From assembly GCA_013397455.1 (NCBI GenBank), contig VYZB01000124.1, forward strand, positions 1,373,641 to 1,437,640: a DNA stretch of 64,000 nucleotides. Direction: 5' to 3'. The notes beneath the pieces are model-generated. The model was not told the DNA's origin, searched no databases, and worked only from the letters and a program-made list of their open reading frames with translations. Numbering within the stretch: the first letter of the stretch is position 1; every line of letters begins with the position of its first letter. Source of the stretch: Crotophaga sulcirostris. Lineage: Eukaryota > Chordata > Aves > Cuculiformes > Crotophagidae. Of the stretch, positions 47,874 through 58,760 are shown in pieces. Made by a program: the position numbers and the translations under genes.

Positions 47874-50387
47874 TGCAAAGTGCTCCAGTCACACTCTGAT
47901 CCACCAGTCTCTGAGTGTGAACAGAATGGTGGCCAGCAAACTGGCTGGGCCTTCGGCTCTTCAGTGGAAGCCTCGTCGGTGACAGTGGGGGCAGTGGGGG
48001 CACCCACCCCTTAGCCTGGGTGATACCCAATGGTGCCCAAAAACATGTTGGAACAATGCTGAGGAAATGGGATTGCTCCCAGGAGCTCTGGTTCTGGATG
48101 CTGCCTAGCTCTTTGCTTTTACACAGTAAAAGAAGTTGTCTGCTGGGATTAATTCCTATTCTACCTTAATCGGAATTTCTCATCCTACTGGAGCATAAAA
48201 CAAGGAGTAATTAGTTTTAATGTATCTACAGCCTCTTCAACAGAGAAGAAAAATCTCATACCCTTGGCTCTCCTTGGTGGGCCTAAGGCTCATTAAGGTT
48301 CTTAAAGTTAGAACAAAAATACAAAAAGAAATATATTTTAGATGAGAGATATGTCCTTTTGTGTTTTACCTGCTTGTCTCCTTTGGGGGCTTGTTCATCC
48401 CTCTGAGCGTCCTTCCTTTCGAACACTGGTGGTACAGAACAAAGCTGGGTGTGATTTAGGGAGTAGATGCTTTGGAACAGGAAGCAGAGCCTCCTTCTGA
48501 GGTGGAGAAAAGGTTTGTGGAGTTGGGGAAAGGTGCATTGGGTAGAGCTGGGCCTGAGCCCCTACTGCCCAACAGGCTGAGCCAGACGGGCTGTTACGCT
48601 CTGGCCCTTGGAGTGGCTTTTGTGCTGGATTGAAGAGAGATGAATAGAAGGAGAGGATTAAGTGCACTCTGTGTGAGACTTCATCTGGGCAGTAGGCTGT
48701 GAATCACATTTTTGACCACAGAAAGATCTTATTCCTCCCCTACTGTGGAACACCTAACTGGGCAAACTGGACAACCAAAGCTCAGCAAGAAGATTTTTCA
48801 GATAGGTTGGCTCAAAAAAGTCAGGCTATTTTAGGAAGAAACCAGAAAAACCTTCATTTTCTTCTGCGTAGAGGCTGCTTAGTTACTCTCTTCATCAGTG
48901 TTTTTTACATTTTTTAGTGTAAAACAAGGCACTTTTTAATGCTTGGTGACCTGAATATTGGGCACATGTCTTCTAGCACCTGAGTGAAGAGACAACAAAG
49001 TTGACAGAGGGAAAGTCTGGGAGCTGGCCAGCCTTTCCAGTGCTAGCACATTAGTCTTCCTGAAGAGGTGAGGCATCCAGGGAAGTTCCTCCTTGTGCCA
49101 GCTTTCATTGGCCGTGTCTACAGAAATGTTAAGCACTATTTCTTACATTGCATTTGCTTGTTTTTGTTTCTTTTCTCTATTGGTTCCGTTCCAGAACTGT
49201 TGAGTGTATGAGGATGCAAGGAAAGTGGCATTCTCTGTTGCCTTAATTTTGTCAGTTGGAAAGCTTTAAAAGTTAATATTTACATAAAATGATCTAAAAT
49301 TCATCTAGCCCGATGCGTGTTTGTTTAACATATTTAGGTGATGGCTGTATTTATTTTTTAAACTACTTGCACCAAGGTACTTCAATGATACATGCAGTTT
49401 TAACAAAACCAATCTTTCTGTAAGCCCTTATCACAGTTGTTAAAGATTTTTATATTAGTTCTGTAATTACACCTTAAAAAGAATTTATACATACTCTCAC
49501 TCAAGGACAGAAAAAAAGCATTTTAACATAAAAGTCCTTTAGAGTGAATAGAAAATCAAACTTTTTGCTGGATTTTGGGTGTCTGAATGGGTTTTAGAAT
49601 AAAATACATTTCAGATGCTCCTGAAAGTCTTAGGAAATTAAATTCTATAGATCAGTTCTTCAATCTGTAGAAAGCATTGCAGCATCAGTGCTTTGTACCA
49701 GATGCACAGCCCAACCCCAAACTGTCCTCCAAAGGCCTGCAGGGTTGGTAATTCCTCGAGAGCTCTGCAGGTCTGAGCTGAAGCTATCTCTGTGGGCTTC
49801 CTCTGTAAGGGAGCTGAGGGGTTTTCAGCATTTGCTGAGAAAGAAGAGCAGTACTGCATGAAATAACATTCTAATCGGAATTCCCTCCTCACTTAAACTC
49901 TGTTTAGATAGACAGTTAATTTATCTCTGTTTAACTGCTGAATCAATCCATCCATCAAAGCTACAAAAGCTAATTAGCTGGAGTCAGAGCAGCACCAGCT
50001 CAGATACCCAGTAGGGTATGTAATACCTGATAAAATTGCGAGGGGATGCAAGGTACATTTCCCTGCATGAGCCTTAAAGCTGCCCAGGAGGCCCCGGTGT
50101 CCAATCCCGCGGCGTTTGCTGGTGCTGGCTTTGGTAAGAAATCCGACTCGAGGACCTTCTCCTGGTACCCTCCTCCCCGGGCACTTGGCCTGCCTGGTCC
50201 CCCAGCCAGCAAGAAGATTTCTTGGGATTGAGGCTTCTTTTGTGCAAAGCACCATTTCTTATTGCAGTAACCTATTTTGAGCTGCCCATCACTAAATATC
50301 ACTCACAACAGTTATTTCTTAGCAGAATGTCTTAAATTTTTCTTGCTCCTATAGCCTTTTTCTATCCCAAGTCAATCAAACGAGGTA
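47874..50387. other. unique non-coding sequence, no gene seen
   Basis: No gene or transposon recognised. About 49,140-49,600 is AT-rich unique sequence. Open frames are at most about 100 codons and unrecognised. Confidence 0.6.
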
Positions 50388-50587
50388 AATTGGCCACTGG
50401 AATGCGCTGCCCAGGGAGGTGGTGGAGTCGCCGACCCTTGAAGTGTTTAAGGGAAGATTGGATGAGGCACTCAGTGCCATGGTTTAGGTGATGAGTTGGT
50501 GTTAGTGTTGGCTTATAGGTTGGACTTGATGATCTCAGAGGTCTCTTCCAACATGGTTATACTGTGAAACTGTGAAACTGTGAAATG
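50388..50587 (+). mobile_element. CR1 LINE, 5'-truncated copy, older subfamily with unusual tail
   Basis: Landmarks: 'ggaatgcgctgcccaggga', 'ggtggtggagtcgccgac', 'ggttggacttgatgatctca', 'gaggtctcttccaaca', then a tail of three 'ctgtgaaa' units instead of the usual 'ttctatga' units. The sense strand is plus. It is of the same group as the 11,872 and 27,461 copies. About 200 bases remain. Confidence 0.93.
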
Positions 50588-52108
50588 TGTACTGTTAATT
50601 AATCTCCACTCTTGTATCATATGCAGTACAGTCCATTTGACACCTACCTACTCTGGTCACCAGACTGAGGTCTGAAACTGTAACGCAACACCCAAACAGA
50701 GGTGAACATAGTTCTTGTTGACTTTAAGACTTGGAGGATTCTGGGTTTTCAAGCTTCAAACAGTTATTTTGACCAGGTGGCAGCAGCATGGTTCACCATT
50801 CTTGTGTAACACACAATTGTTACAATCATTGCATTTGATGTCTATTAAGTCCTGATCAGTTGTTTGATGCGCTGTTTGTCATGCTCTAAGCCAGCACACA
50901 GCCCTTTCTGAACACATGTTCCATGTTAACTGTTTTCATTGATTATGGATCCATAAAAATCCATGTGGAACAGAGGGCGCACAGTACAGCCATGTCTGCC
51001 CGGCTCCTTCCCATTCTAATTGGGTTGCAGAGCTGTTTAATAGAGTCTGTGGAGTCTGTTTAACTACATTCTGCCAGAACAATGCTCTATTCATGTTTTC
51101 AACAGAACACTAGTGATTGGACTAATATCTTTAAACTAGAAAACAAGTCTTAATTGGAACAGATGCTGCAAATACCAATGCAAATGGCCGGCTCTCGTGT
51201 GATCAAAACCAGGTACAGTCCATTGATTTGTTTTTAATAGCAGCTTTCATTTTTTATTAGTGTACACAAAGCTCACTAACACTATACAAAAAGTCAGTAA
51301 CAATATTCTGAAAAATCATCTTGTTTAAAACAGACTCTGTCGTGCATTGTTTCTGGCAAGGTGCTATTAAAGAGTTTCCGGCCGGTTTGGGCAGATCAGG
51401 TTACTGAAACGCTCTTCTCTGCTTTCTTCTCTCCTAGAATTTGAATAATCCCAGTGATTTTCGTAAAAAGCTATTGCTGTTGCATTTAATAATCTGTTTA
51501 GATATTCACTTACACTACAAGCAGGCATTCAGGTTAGATTAGGCTAAATAAATCCCAAATCCTGGTAAGTATGTGTGCTTTGGGTTGTGATCCGCTTGCT
51601 TTCGGTGCGTGCTTCAGCACAACACAGCGTGCGTTCCCAGAGCACGGGCTTGTTGTCGTGGCCGTGTTTGGCCTGGGGAAGCTCGGAAATGCTAAGAATA
51701 TAATCATTTTTATGCTCGGAATAAAAGTGTTCTGTGATTTTCTGGAACAAATTGGCTTTGTCTTTAGGATGTGTGAGCTATTTGATAGTAGAAAGAATAT
51801 AAAAAGCCACTCAGACTAGAGAGAAATTTATTATGGTACATCTGGCACTTATGGGTAGTTTACTGGTCTGTTGTGTATGCAGACACACTCAGTTACCTCA
51901 GTAGTTGCTGTTTAGAATTAGAATATATTTATATGCATATATATGTATGTTTCTAAAGAAATATATTTGAAACTGGCTGTAAGGATACGGTGCAGTTTCA
52001 CACAAAATGAAAGAGAAGTTGCAAGCAAGAAAAGAACAGAAGCTGGCTCTGGGCCCTATTTTCAAATATGTATTTTTGTGTTGGTTTTTGTTTTGAGAAC
52101 TTTGCGTT
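50588..52108. other. unique AT-rich sequence, candidate regulatory block, no gene seen
   Basis: No gene or transposon recognised. About 50,580-51,340 is a continuous AT-rich unique block with 'tactgttaattaatctcc', 'tgtctattaagtcctgatc' and 'gattatggatccataaaaa', of the kind seen in conserved enhancers. A TA/TG-rich tract lies at about 51,918-51,950. Confidence 0.5.
50769..50785 (+). promoter_or_regulatory. possible CTCF-type site
   Basis: The bases 'ttgaccaggtggcagca' match the 3' ten positions of the commonly used CTCF core (AGRKGGCRSY) fully and part of the preceding CCASY. Single matches of this quality occur often by chance, so this is only a pointer. Confidence 0.25.
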
Positions 52109-52226
52109 AGGTTGGATGGGGCTGTGACCACCCTGATCCAGTGGGAGGTGTCCCTGCCCATGGCAGGGGGGTGGAACTGGATGGGGTCTAAGGTCCCTTC
52201 CGACCCAAACCATTCTGTGATTCCAT
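52109..52226 (+). mobile_element. CR1 LINE, short 3'-end fragment
   Basis: Reads 'gttggatggggctgtgacc', 'gatccagtgggaggtgtccc', 'tgcccatggcaggg', 'aaggtcccttccgaccca' and 'aaaccattctgtgattcc'. The sense strand is plus. About 118 bases of the 3' end remain. It explains the shared end of two minus-strand open frames here. Confidence 0.97.
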
Positions 52227-55200
52227 TATTTAGTTCTGCAAGTGTATGTGTCACAGAGGCTTTGTAGACAGAGGTGCCTGTTCTCAGATGTCTTACCCAC
52301 AGCCCAGGATGTGGGTATGAGCTGGGGAGAATGAGCTGGGAGAGGAGACCTGTGAGGTCCACAGTTGCACCTGATTTGGGATACAGCTGGCAAAGCAAGG
52401 CAGGTAATTAAAGACTTCCAGATAAAGCCAACAGCTGTACCTCTGTCTCCATTCTTTGTCACAGCCAGCATCCCTCAGGCCAGCACACAAACCCAGGCAC
52501 AGCCACGCTCCCATGTTGAGGGAGTGGGACCGAGGGCCACGCTCGCTGACCTGCGGGGAGGCTGCTCCGTCCACCTGCCGCAGTCCCAGTGATGAGGTAC
52601 AGGCTGGTAGGAGCCCCAGCTGCTGATGTGACAGAGAGAGGAACAGCCATCCCTTCAGATATAGTTTGAGGTCTTCCAAACAGAACAGATCTGCAGCCTC
52701 GCTCAGCTATTGTTGAGCTTCCAGCAGAGCCATTTGAGCGCTCAGCCTCAGCAGAGACAGAGCCAAGGTGTGTTTTGCCCTGTCAGGTGTGTTGAAAAGG
52801 TACGACATTCGAGGAGGGCTGGGGATTGACTTGATGAAAAAAAGGCTTTGCTCGCTACCTACCGCAGCACGGACAGGACAGAAACGGGACCGGAGAGACG
52901 AGATTTGGATGGGTTTCAGGAGAGGTGTCCCAAAAGGGAGCTGGATTGAATTTGGTTTCCTTAGGAAAAGGAGGGCCTGTCAGTCATCCCCAGCTTTGTA
53001 AAGAAATGAAAGGTATTGTGCTCGGCCAGCCGGGCGCGCGGGGACGCTGAGCCCCGTGCAGGCAGCGGCATTTGCAATTTAAACAGCAGTCGCTGTGGGC
53101 TGGACAGTTCTCTCCCTGTCGTCTTAGACCAGTGGGTTTTGTTCCCCCAAAGACATGGACGGCACAATTTGCGTTCGCTATTGTTGCTCAAGGAGTAGAG
53201 GACTGTAGGGCTTGTAGGAGGCCTTTTCTAATATTATCTTTTAATGTTTATCCAAAGAAAATTCAGTCTTGTGGCTTGATACATTAAAAAAGAATCTTCT
53301 CTAAAAGGGCTGGTACAAAAACATTAATTGCAGTGGATAATCAAGGGGCAGTGGGTAGCTGCTTGAAAGTCGGTCTCTTTCTTGATACACTTCTTTTGGA
53401 TTAAAAGCAGCTCAGTACAAAAGCAGTGAATTTTTCCTTTTATTCTGAAGAACATGTGAAAAACTACAGGCTTGTAGCCAAAGAACTGGCTTGGGTTTAG
53501 GTACGCAGTTTAGATAAATCAGTGGATATGTATATGAATTGATTAAGCCTACATAAAATTATTCAGAGGCTCTGAAATAACTGATGCTTTGAATGGACTT
53601 GGTGAGCTCTGTTATTTTCATTTAATGCAGATATTGTTGTAGGTGTGCACAGAAAAGATTGCAGGTTCAGTGCTAATGTGGATCTCATTAGAAGCCGCTT
53701 GCTGATGGTTGCGCTGTCACTGCCTGAGCTCTCCATTTACTGATTTTTATGCTGAGAAATCATACAAAAAATTGTGTTTGCCTACATTTATGGGCTCTTC
53801 ATACCATGGCCAGCGATAAGAGCTTTCCCCCACTCCCTCTGGTTTGTTCCTTGTGGCGGAAGATGTGCTGCTCTTGTGGAAGAGCCCAGCTCTGCCAGGA
53901 CACATCTGCCATCCTCTGCTCCCTCTGACCATGCTACCTGGGGGCCTGGTGAGAGCCAGCACTCATCAGGCTTTGGTTCATGCTGTAGGTAACAAGTGAT
54001 GTGGTCTTTTGTTTTAATTAAGGATTTTTCATATTTGGTTGCCCGTGGATTTGATCTGTGTGGAATTTAGCAGAGATTGCCCCCAGGAGGTTGTGCAAAT
54101 GTTTTCTTTGGTCAAGCTGTAGGCAATACCCTACTGCCTGAATTTCACTTTGAGATGTTGCCTTGAAATGCCCTTTGTGGGGTAGAACTGGGAGCTGTTG
54201 CATTTTGCAGGCTTTGATACAGGTGTGCAGGTTTTCTGTGCAGTAGATGCACAATCTTGTGTCACCCCTGGACTTTAAGCTAGGCTGACATTCATGTAGG
54301 AAGAATATCATTGTGAGCTGTAGCCCCTGGCAGGTAAAGCAAAGCTCCACAGGAAGGCATTTTAACCCTTTTTTGCTAGTGTCCATAGCTTGTGACAACC
54401 TGGGATAGAAAAGACCTATCTACTGGCTCCACACCACCTCATGTGCAGCTCTACCAACGTGCTGGGAGGGAGCAGACAGAGCTGGTGCCTCATAGGACAC
54501 CAAACATCCCATGGCTTCCTCCACGCACACGTTCAAGGCTGGGGGAACTTTGACTCTCACTGCTTTTTCCCTACTCCAGTTCTGAGCTAGCAAATTCAGA
54601 AGGGCTTTTGCAGAGGGAGACTTCAGAAGGCTTTGCACCAAAGCTAAGCTGGGAACAAAGTCTGATGCTAACTTGGAAAACGTAGTCTTTCTTCTCCAAA
54701 ACTGCTTCCTTCCTTCATTAGGAACTGGATTACAAGTGACCAACCCCACTCAAGCAATAACCATGTCAAAATGCAAGTGAAACTATCAGCAGTGCTGGAG
54801 AATAAAAATACCAGAGCCATGGGAAATGCTAGGACGGGAGCCAATGGAAAGTGCAGTCCCTCCTGTAGGGAGCGCGATCCAGTCGTTGAACTGCTGAATT
54901 AATGAGATCCTGCCAAGGAGGGTCACTTCACAGAGCGCTGAAAGGAGCCCACATTTCTTGCGTTGTCTTCGTGGTTGCACTCTGATCCCAGATGGGTGGA
55001 TAATAACATTATAAATGATTTACTGCTGTACAGTATATGTTATGGGAGGTTTATAGAGATCAAATCGCACAGTGAGCTGGAAAATCCTCTCTATTGTCGA
55101 GGCTGTTCCCTGGCTGCTGTTGGCAGTGGTGCATTAATGGCATGTGAGGGAGTTTGCCTTATTCAAACAATAGTGTAGGCATTATATTATAATTACCCCC

Positions 55201-56039
55201 ATCATTAGGCCAGATTTGTTAGAGAGAAAAAAACACCCACAAACAAAAAAACAGTGAGCTTTTTCTGAGCTGCATTTAATGAAGGCCTCCCAGTCCTTTC
55301 TGAAAAAATTGTCTTTGCAACACTATGTTTTACTGATGGTGTAACAGTAGATTTTTACTTTCCACTCCAAACATCCTGGAACAGGTTTCCTCCCCAGTTC
55401 TCTGTATTCCCAAAATTAAGTGCCTTACTGACAAGGATTTCTTGGGCCAGCTTTAGTAGCTTCCGATCTGCAACCTTAGAATAAAGGTAAGATATATTCC
55501 TTGGGAAGGAAGGACAGTGTCTGGACTGGGAAGAGAAAACTCATATGATGTGAAGTATTGCACATATAGTCTAACAAGCAGCAAGAGCAGAGCAAGCAGG
55601 AGCAAAGCGTTTCTTGACCTGTGGCCCCAGAAGCAGTGACACGAAGTTCATCCTGGCTGCAGAGCTGGGATCCAGCGGTACAGCCTGTGCTGATGGTCCC
55701 ACAGATAGTAGCACACTTTCCCTTTGATGTATTTAAAGGCTCCTTTCATTTGTTTATTTTTGCTGTCAAATTACTTCACTTGGGCCCTTGTGCAAGGCAG
55801 ATACTGCAGGGTATCATTACATTCGGTAAACAAGGAAGGGGAAGGCGACACCTGAATGACAGTAAATTAAGTTACGTGCCAGTCGCAAGGGGCCAGGTTA
55901 CACACGTGCTGGACTTTACTCACAGCCCTGCAGGGGGAGATCCAGGCTATTTGCTGGTTGCCCTTGTCTGCAGAGGGCTTGTACTTCCTTGGAGGTTCTT
56001 CACCTGCCATGGATTACTCAGGATTTCTCTCTGTGAAGC
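52227..56039. other. unique non-coding sequence, no gene seen
   Basis: No gene recognised. A CpG-enriched stretch at about 52,500-53,095 is listed separately. Open frames of up to 161 codons occur (55,621-56,106, plus) but the last part of that one runs into the next CR1 and the rest has no domain I recognise. Confidence 0.55.
52500..53095. promoter_or_regulatory. CpG-enriched stretch, possible orphan CpG island
   Basis: CpGs gather in three patches: about 52,503-52,582 (around the 'gaccgagggccacgctcgc' words), 52,803-52,905 ('tacgacattcgagg', 'gggaccggagagacgag') and 53,022-53,068 ('gccgggcgcgcggggacgc'). Around 20 or more CpGs fall in about 600 bases, well above the neighbouring AT-rich DNA. 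Bird promoters and orphan islands can look like this, but no exon, TATA box or start site is identified. Confidence 0.3.
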
Positions 56040-56208
56040 TTGCCCAGAGCAGTGGTGGCTGCCCCATCCCTGGAGGTGTTCAAGGCCAGGTTGGATGGGC
56101 CTTTGAGCCCCCTGATCCAGTGGGAGGTGTCCCTGCCCAAGGCAGGGGAGTTGGAAGTGGATGGACTTTAAGGTCCCTTCCAACCCAAACCATTCTATGA
56201 TTCATAGA
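56040..56208 (+). mobile_element. CR1 LINE, 3'-end fragment
   Basis: Starts at 'ttgcccagagcagtggtgg', continues 'ccctggaggtgttcaaggcc', 'gatccagtgggaggtgtccc', 'aaggtcccttccaaccca', and ends 'aaaccattctatgattcat'. The sense strand is plus. About 169 bases remain. The plus- and minus-strand frames of 78-80 codons here are repeat-derived. Confidence 0.97.
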
Positions 56209-56862
56209 AATCTGATTCAGAGAAACCTATCTTGGTGTACTCTGAAGGTGAACAGGTAGACAGTTCTCCTCCATTCCCAATCGGATGTGGCCTCTCGTTC
56301 ACAGTTGCAAACAGCACTTTATTTAAGTGTACAACTGCTAACACCATGAGGACACTGGTGGCTCTGGTGGAAAATTTTTATCAGTAAAATATTTACGCTA
56401 TTCATTGCTTTCCACTGTAATTAAACAGCTGACAATCCTCTCAGAAGAGTACTGAGAGGAGGAGGAGGAAGTAGTTGTTTGGAAACCAGTTTGAGGGTCT
56501 TGGTTGTAATGTGCAGTGCAAGGTCGAAGTTATCATTACTGCTTTCTCCTGCTGTCGTCATTTCATGATCAATACTTCTGTTTCAATAATATCTCCAAAA
56601 TAATTTATGGTGCATGTTGTTCCAAAATGAAGCCATCTGTAGCCAAAAACCTGCAAATTACGTGAGTGCTCTTGAATTTAACTTCAGCACAGACCTGTCA
56701 TGCCCAGTATCCAAGGGAAGCATCCTCCACTTCTATTGCAAACAAGGAATTCCTGTGGCAGGCAGAGCCACGTCCCTTTGGGGTGCCCAGTGCACCTGGG
56801 AGCATGGCACTGGTTTCCCAGTGTCTGGGGGAGCTCCTCTCCTCTGCACAAAGCAGAGCAAG

Positions 56863-56972
56863 CCCCGTGCGTGGAGCTGGGTGCTGCCCGAGCCCGTTCC
56901 CCCGTGGGGCTGCTCTGCGGGAGCCGCTCCGAGTGGTACCTGTCGTGCTGGCACCGAGGGCCGAGGCTTTGC
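56863..56972. other. CpG-dense patch
   Basis: About eleven CpGs in about 110 GC-rich bases (for example 'cccgttcccccgtggggc' and 'gggagccgctccgagtgg'). Four open frames overlap it on both strands because stop codons are rare in GC-rich sequence. It may be a small unmethylated patch or a GC-biased spot. No exon is recognised. Confidence 0.45.
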
Positions 56973-58204
56973 TGCCAGCTGTAATCACCGCTCTGAGGCT
57001 TGTGCAGCGTGAGGCCCTTGTTTGCTTTGTTTATTCAATCTCTCGTCACCCTGTAGGCATTTATTTCTTGCCCCAGAGTCACGATTACTGCTTTAATTAT
57101 TAGCATTTCCTTTGCCAGCAGTTCCATAGCTTTCATTCCCTGAGTCAGCAGGGCCTGCTGCAATTGAAAGCCTTGAGTGCTTTACCCTACCGAGACACAA
57201 CTGTAACTCGATGAGCCGCTTGCAATGGCAAACCCATTTTTAAACTCCCAAACCTGAACAGCCTCACTTCAGTAAGTGCTGCTACCAGGAGTCTTTGCAA
57301 ATAATGACTTTTCATCTCAAAGACCTGGATAATTTGATAGGACAATGAGGAGTCGTTCCAGATCTAAAGTTTGAAATACCTCAAAATTATCATAATTGGA
57401 TGTTTGCAAGAGGGGAGGAACCTCAGTATTTAAATACCTTTTCAAAAAAACAAATTCATCAGATTCTGAGAACCAAGAAAGTAAATTCCATGTTTATTTA
57501 GGACCTAGGCAAAAGAAATGATGAGTGGGTTCTCTGCATTGGTTCTGCAATGAGGACTAACACGCAGACACTGGCCTGGGTTTTGAAGTCCTTGCTCAAT
57601 TTGTGCTTGATCAAAACTCTCACTGTGCCTCCTCTAGATGTCTGGTTGAGCAGCTAGCCCATGAAGTCAGACCCAAAAGTGGAGAGCAGTAGTGTTTTGT
57701 GTGGATATAATTAAAACAGTAGTCTCTCTGTGGAGGGAAAACCACCACAGTTGCATTCAACAGTTGCTTGTCACTTTCTCTTTAAGTGGCTCATGAGATT
57801 TTAGTTTTGGAATTAAACTTCTTTCTCAATATATCCCAGTCTTTAGGCTTCTGGGGTGATTTCTGCAGTCACTGTTCTGGTTTTAATGATCGTTGTTCCA
57901 TAGGACAAGAATTTTAGTTGCTACCTACACGTTCCAAGCCATTGGAGAAAAAACAAATCCAAACAGATATATTAAATGTGAGAGTTTAAAAATATACCAG
58001 GGACAGCCCTCAGTGTCTATGCAGAGGAAAATCCAATAAGTTGGTACTTTCTAGTAAAGGAAGTTCTGAGTGGCTCCCGCAATCCTTCTGATTACAACAC
58101 GGTGAATTTTACCTAATGAAGTTCCCAATTGCTTGTGATTTTTCAGTCAGGTGGACCTGTCTCTAAACTCATCCATCTGCATTAGGTGCTTTTCCAGTTT
58201 CCAT

Positions 58205-58425
58205 AGTAACTGGGCAATTCATCATCTTTAACATATCTACCCTTACAGTATCTTACAGAGAGAAATACCATGTCCGTTTTATAAATGTGCGGCCAGAGGT
58301 AGAGGGAACCAGGTGATTTACCTAGGGCTGCGGAGTTCATCTGCACCTGAATAGGGCAGGAGTGTTGCTTTCCTGAGTTCAAGGAAAATGCCTCAACTGC
58401 AAGGCTGTCCTTTCCCAGGGAGGTG
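58205..58425 (+). mobile_element. ancient MIR-like SINE relic
   Basis: The order of blocks follows the core and 3' part of MIR-type SINEs: 'ccgttttataaatgtgcgg' (family: ttttacagatgaggaaac), 'caggtgatttacctaggg' (aagtgacttgcccaagg), 'gagttcatctgcacctga' (region of cagctagtaagtggc), 'ttcctgagttcaagg' and 'aaatgcctcaactgcaagg' (tgctcttaaccactac). Divergence is high and the head is not recognisable, as expected for a relic from early amniote evolution. The comparison is from memory. Confidence 0.5.
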
Positions 58426-58715
58426 TTTGCTGTATCAGATCAGCCCCAGCTGAAGGTTGTTTCCCAAGTGTTCTTTTTCTCAGACTCGGCAAAGAGACTT
58501 TCAGAAATGAAGAGGCTGGAGTTTCCAAGTGGTACAGAAGGGAGTGAGTAATGAAACAAGAAATCAAAACTTGCAAGTAATGTATTCAGCATAAATGCCA
58601 GGCACATTCTTTGGATAAATAACTTGCAATGAATAATTCAACCAGCGTCATCACTACAGGGCATAAGAACAGGGTTGGTTTTGAATCATTTGGCCTTTTT
58701 CTTCATGAAAAGGTC

Positions 58716-58760
58716 AACCCAGATTCAGACTCTGATGCATTCCAACTCTGGATCTGGGTT
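58716..58760. repeat. 14-bp inverted repeat with 17-nt loop
   Basis: AACCCAGATTCAGA at 58,716-58,729 pairs with TCTGGATCTGGGTT at 58,747-58,760: thirteen Watson-Crick pairs and one G-T wobble, with a 17-base loop. Pairing does not extend outward. It is too short for a canonical miRNA precursor stem (normally about 22 or more pairs plus lower stem), so it may be a relic of an inverted-repeat element or chance. Confidence 0.55.

Noticed and set aside
55621..56106. 161-codon plus-strand open frame
   Set aside because: It ends within a CR1 fragment and the remainder has no recognisable domain or conserved motif.
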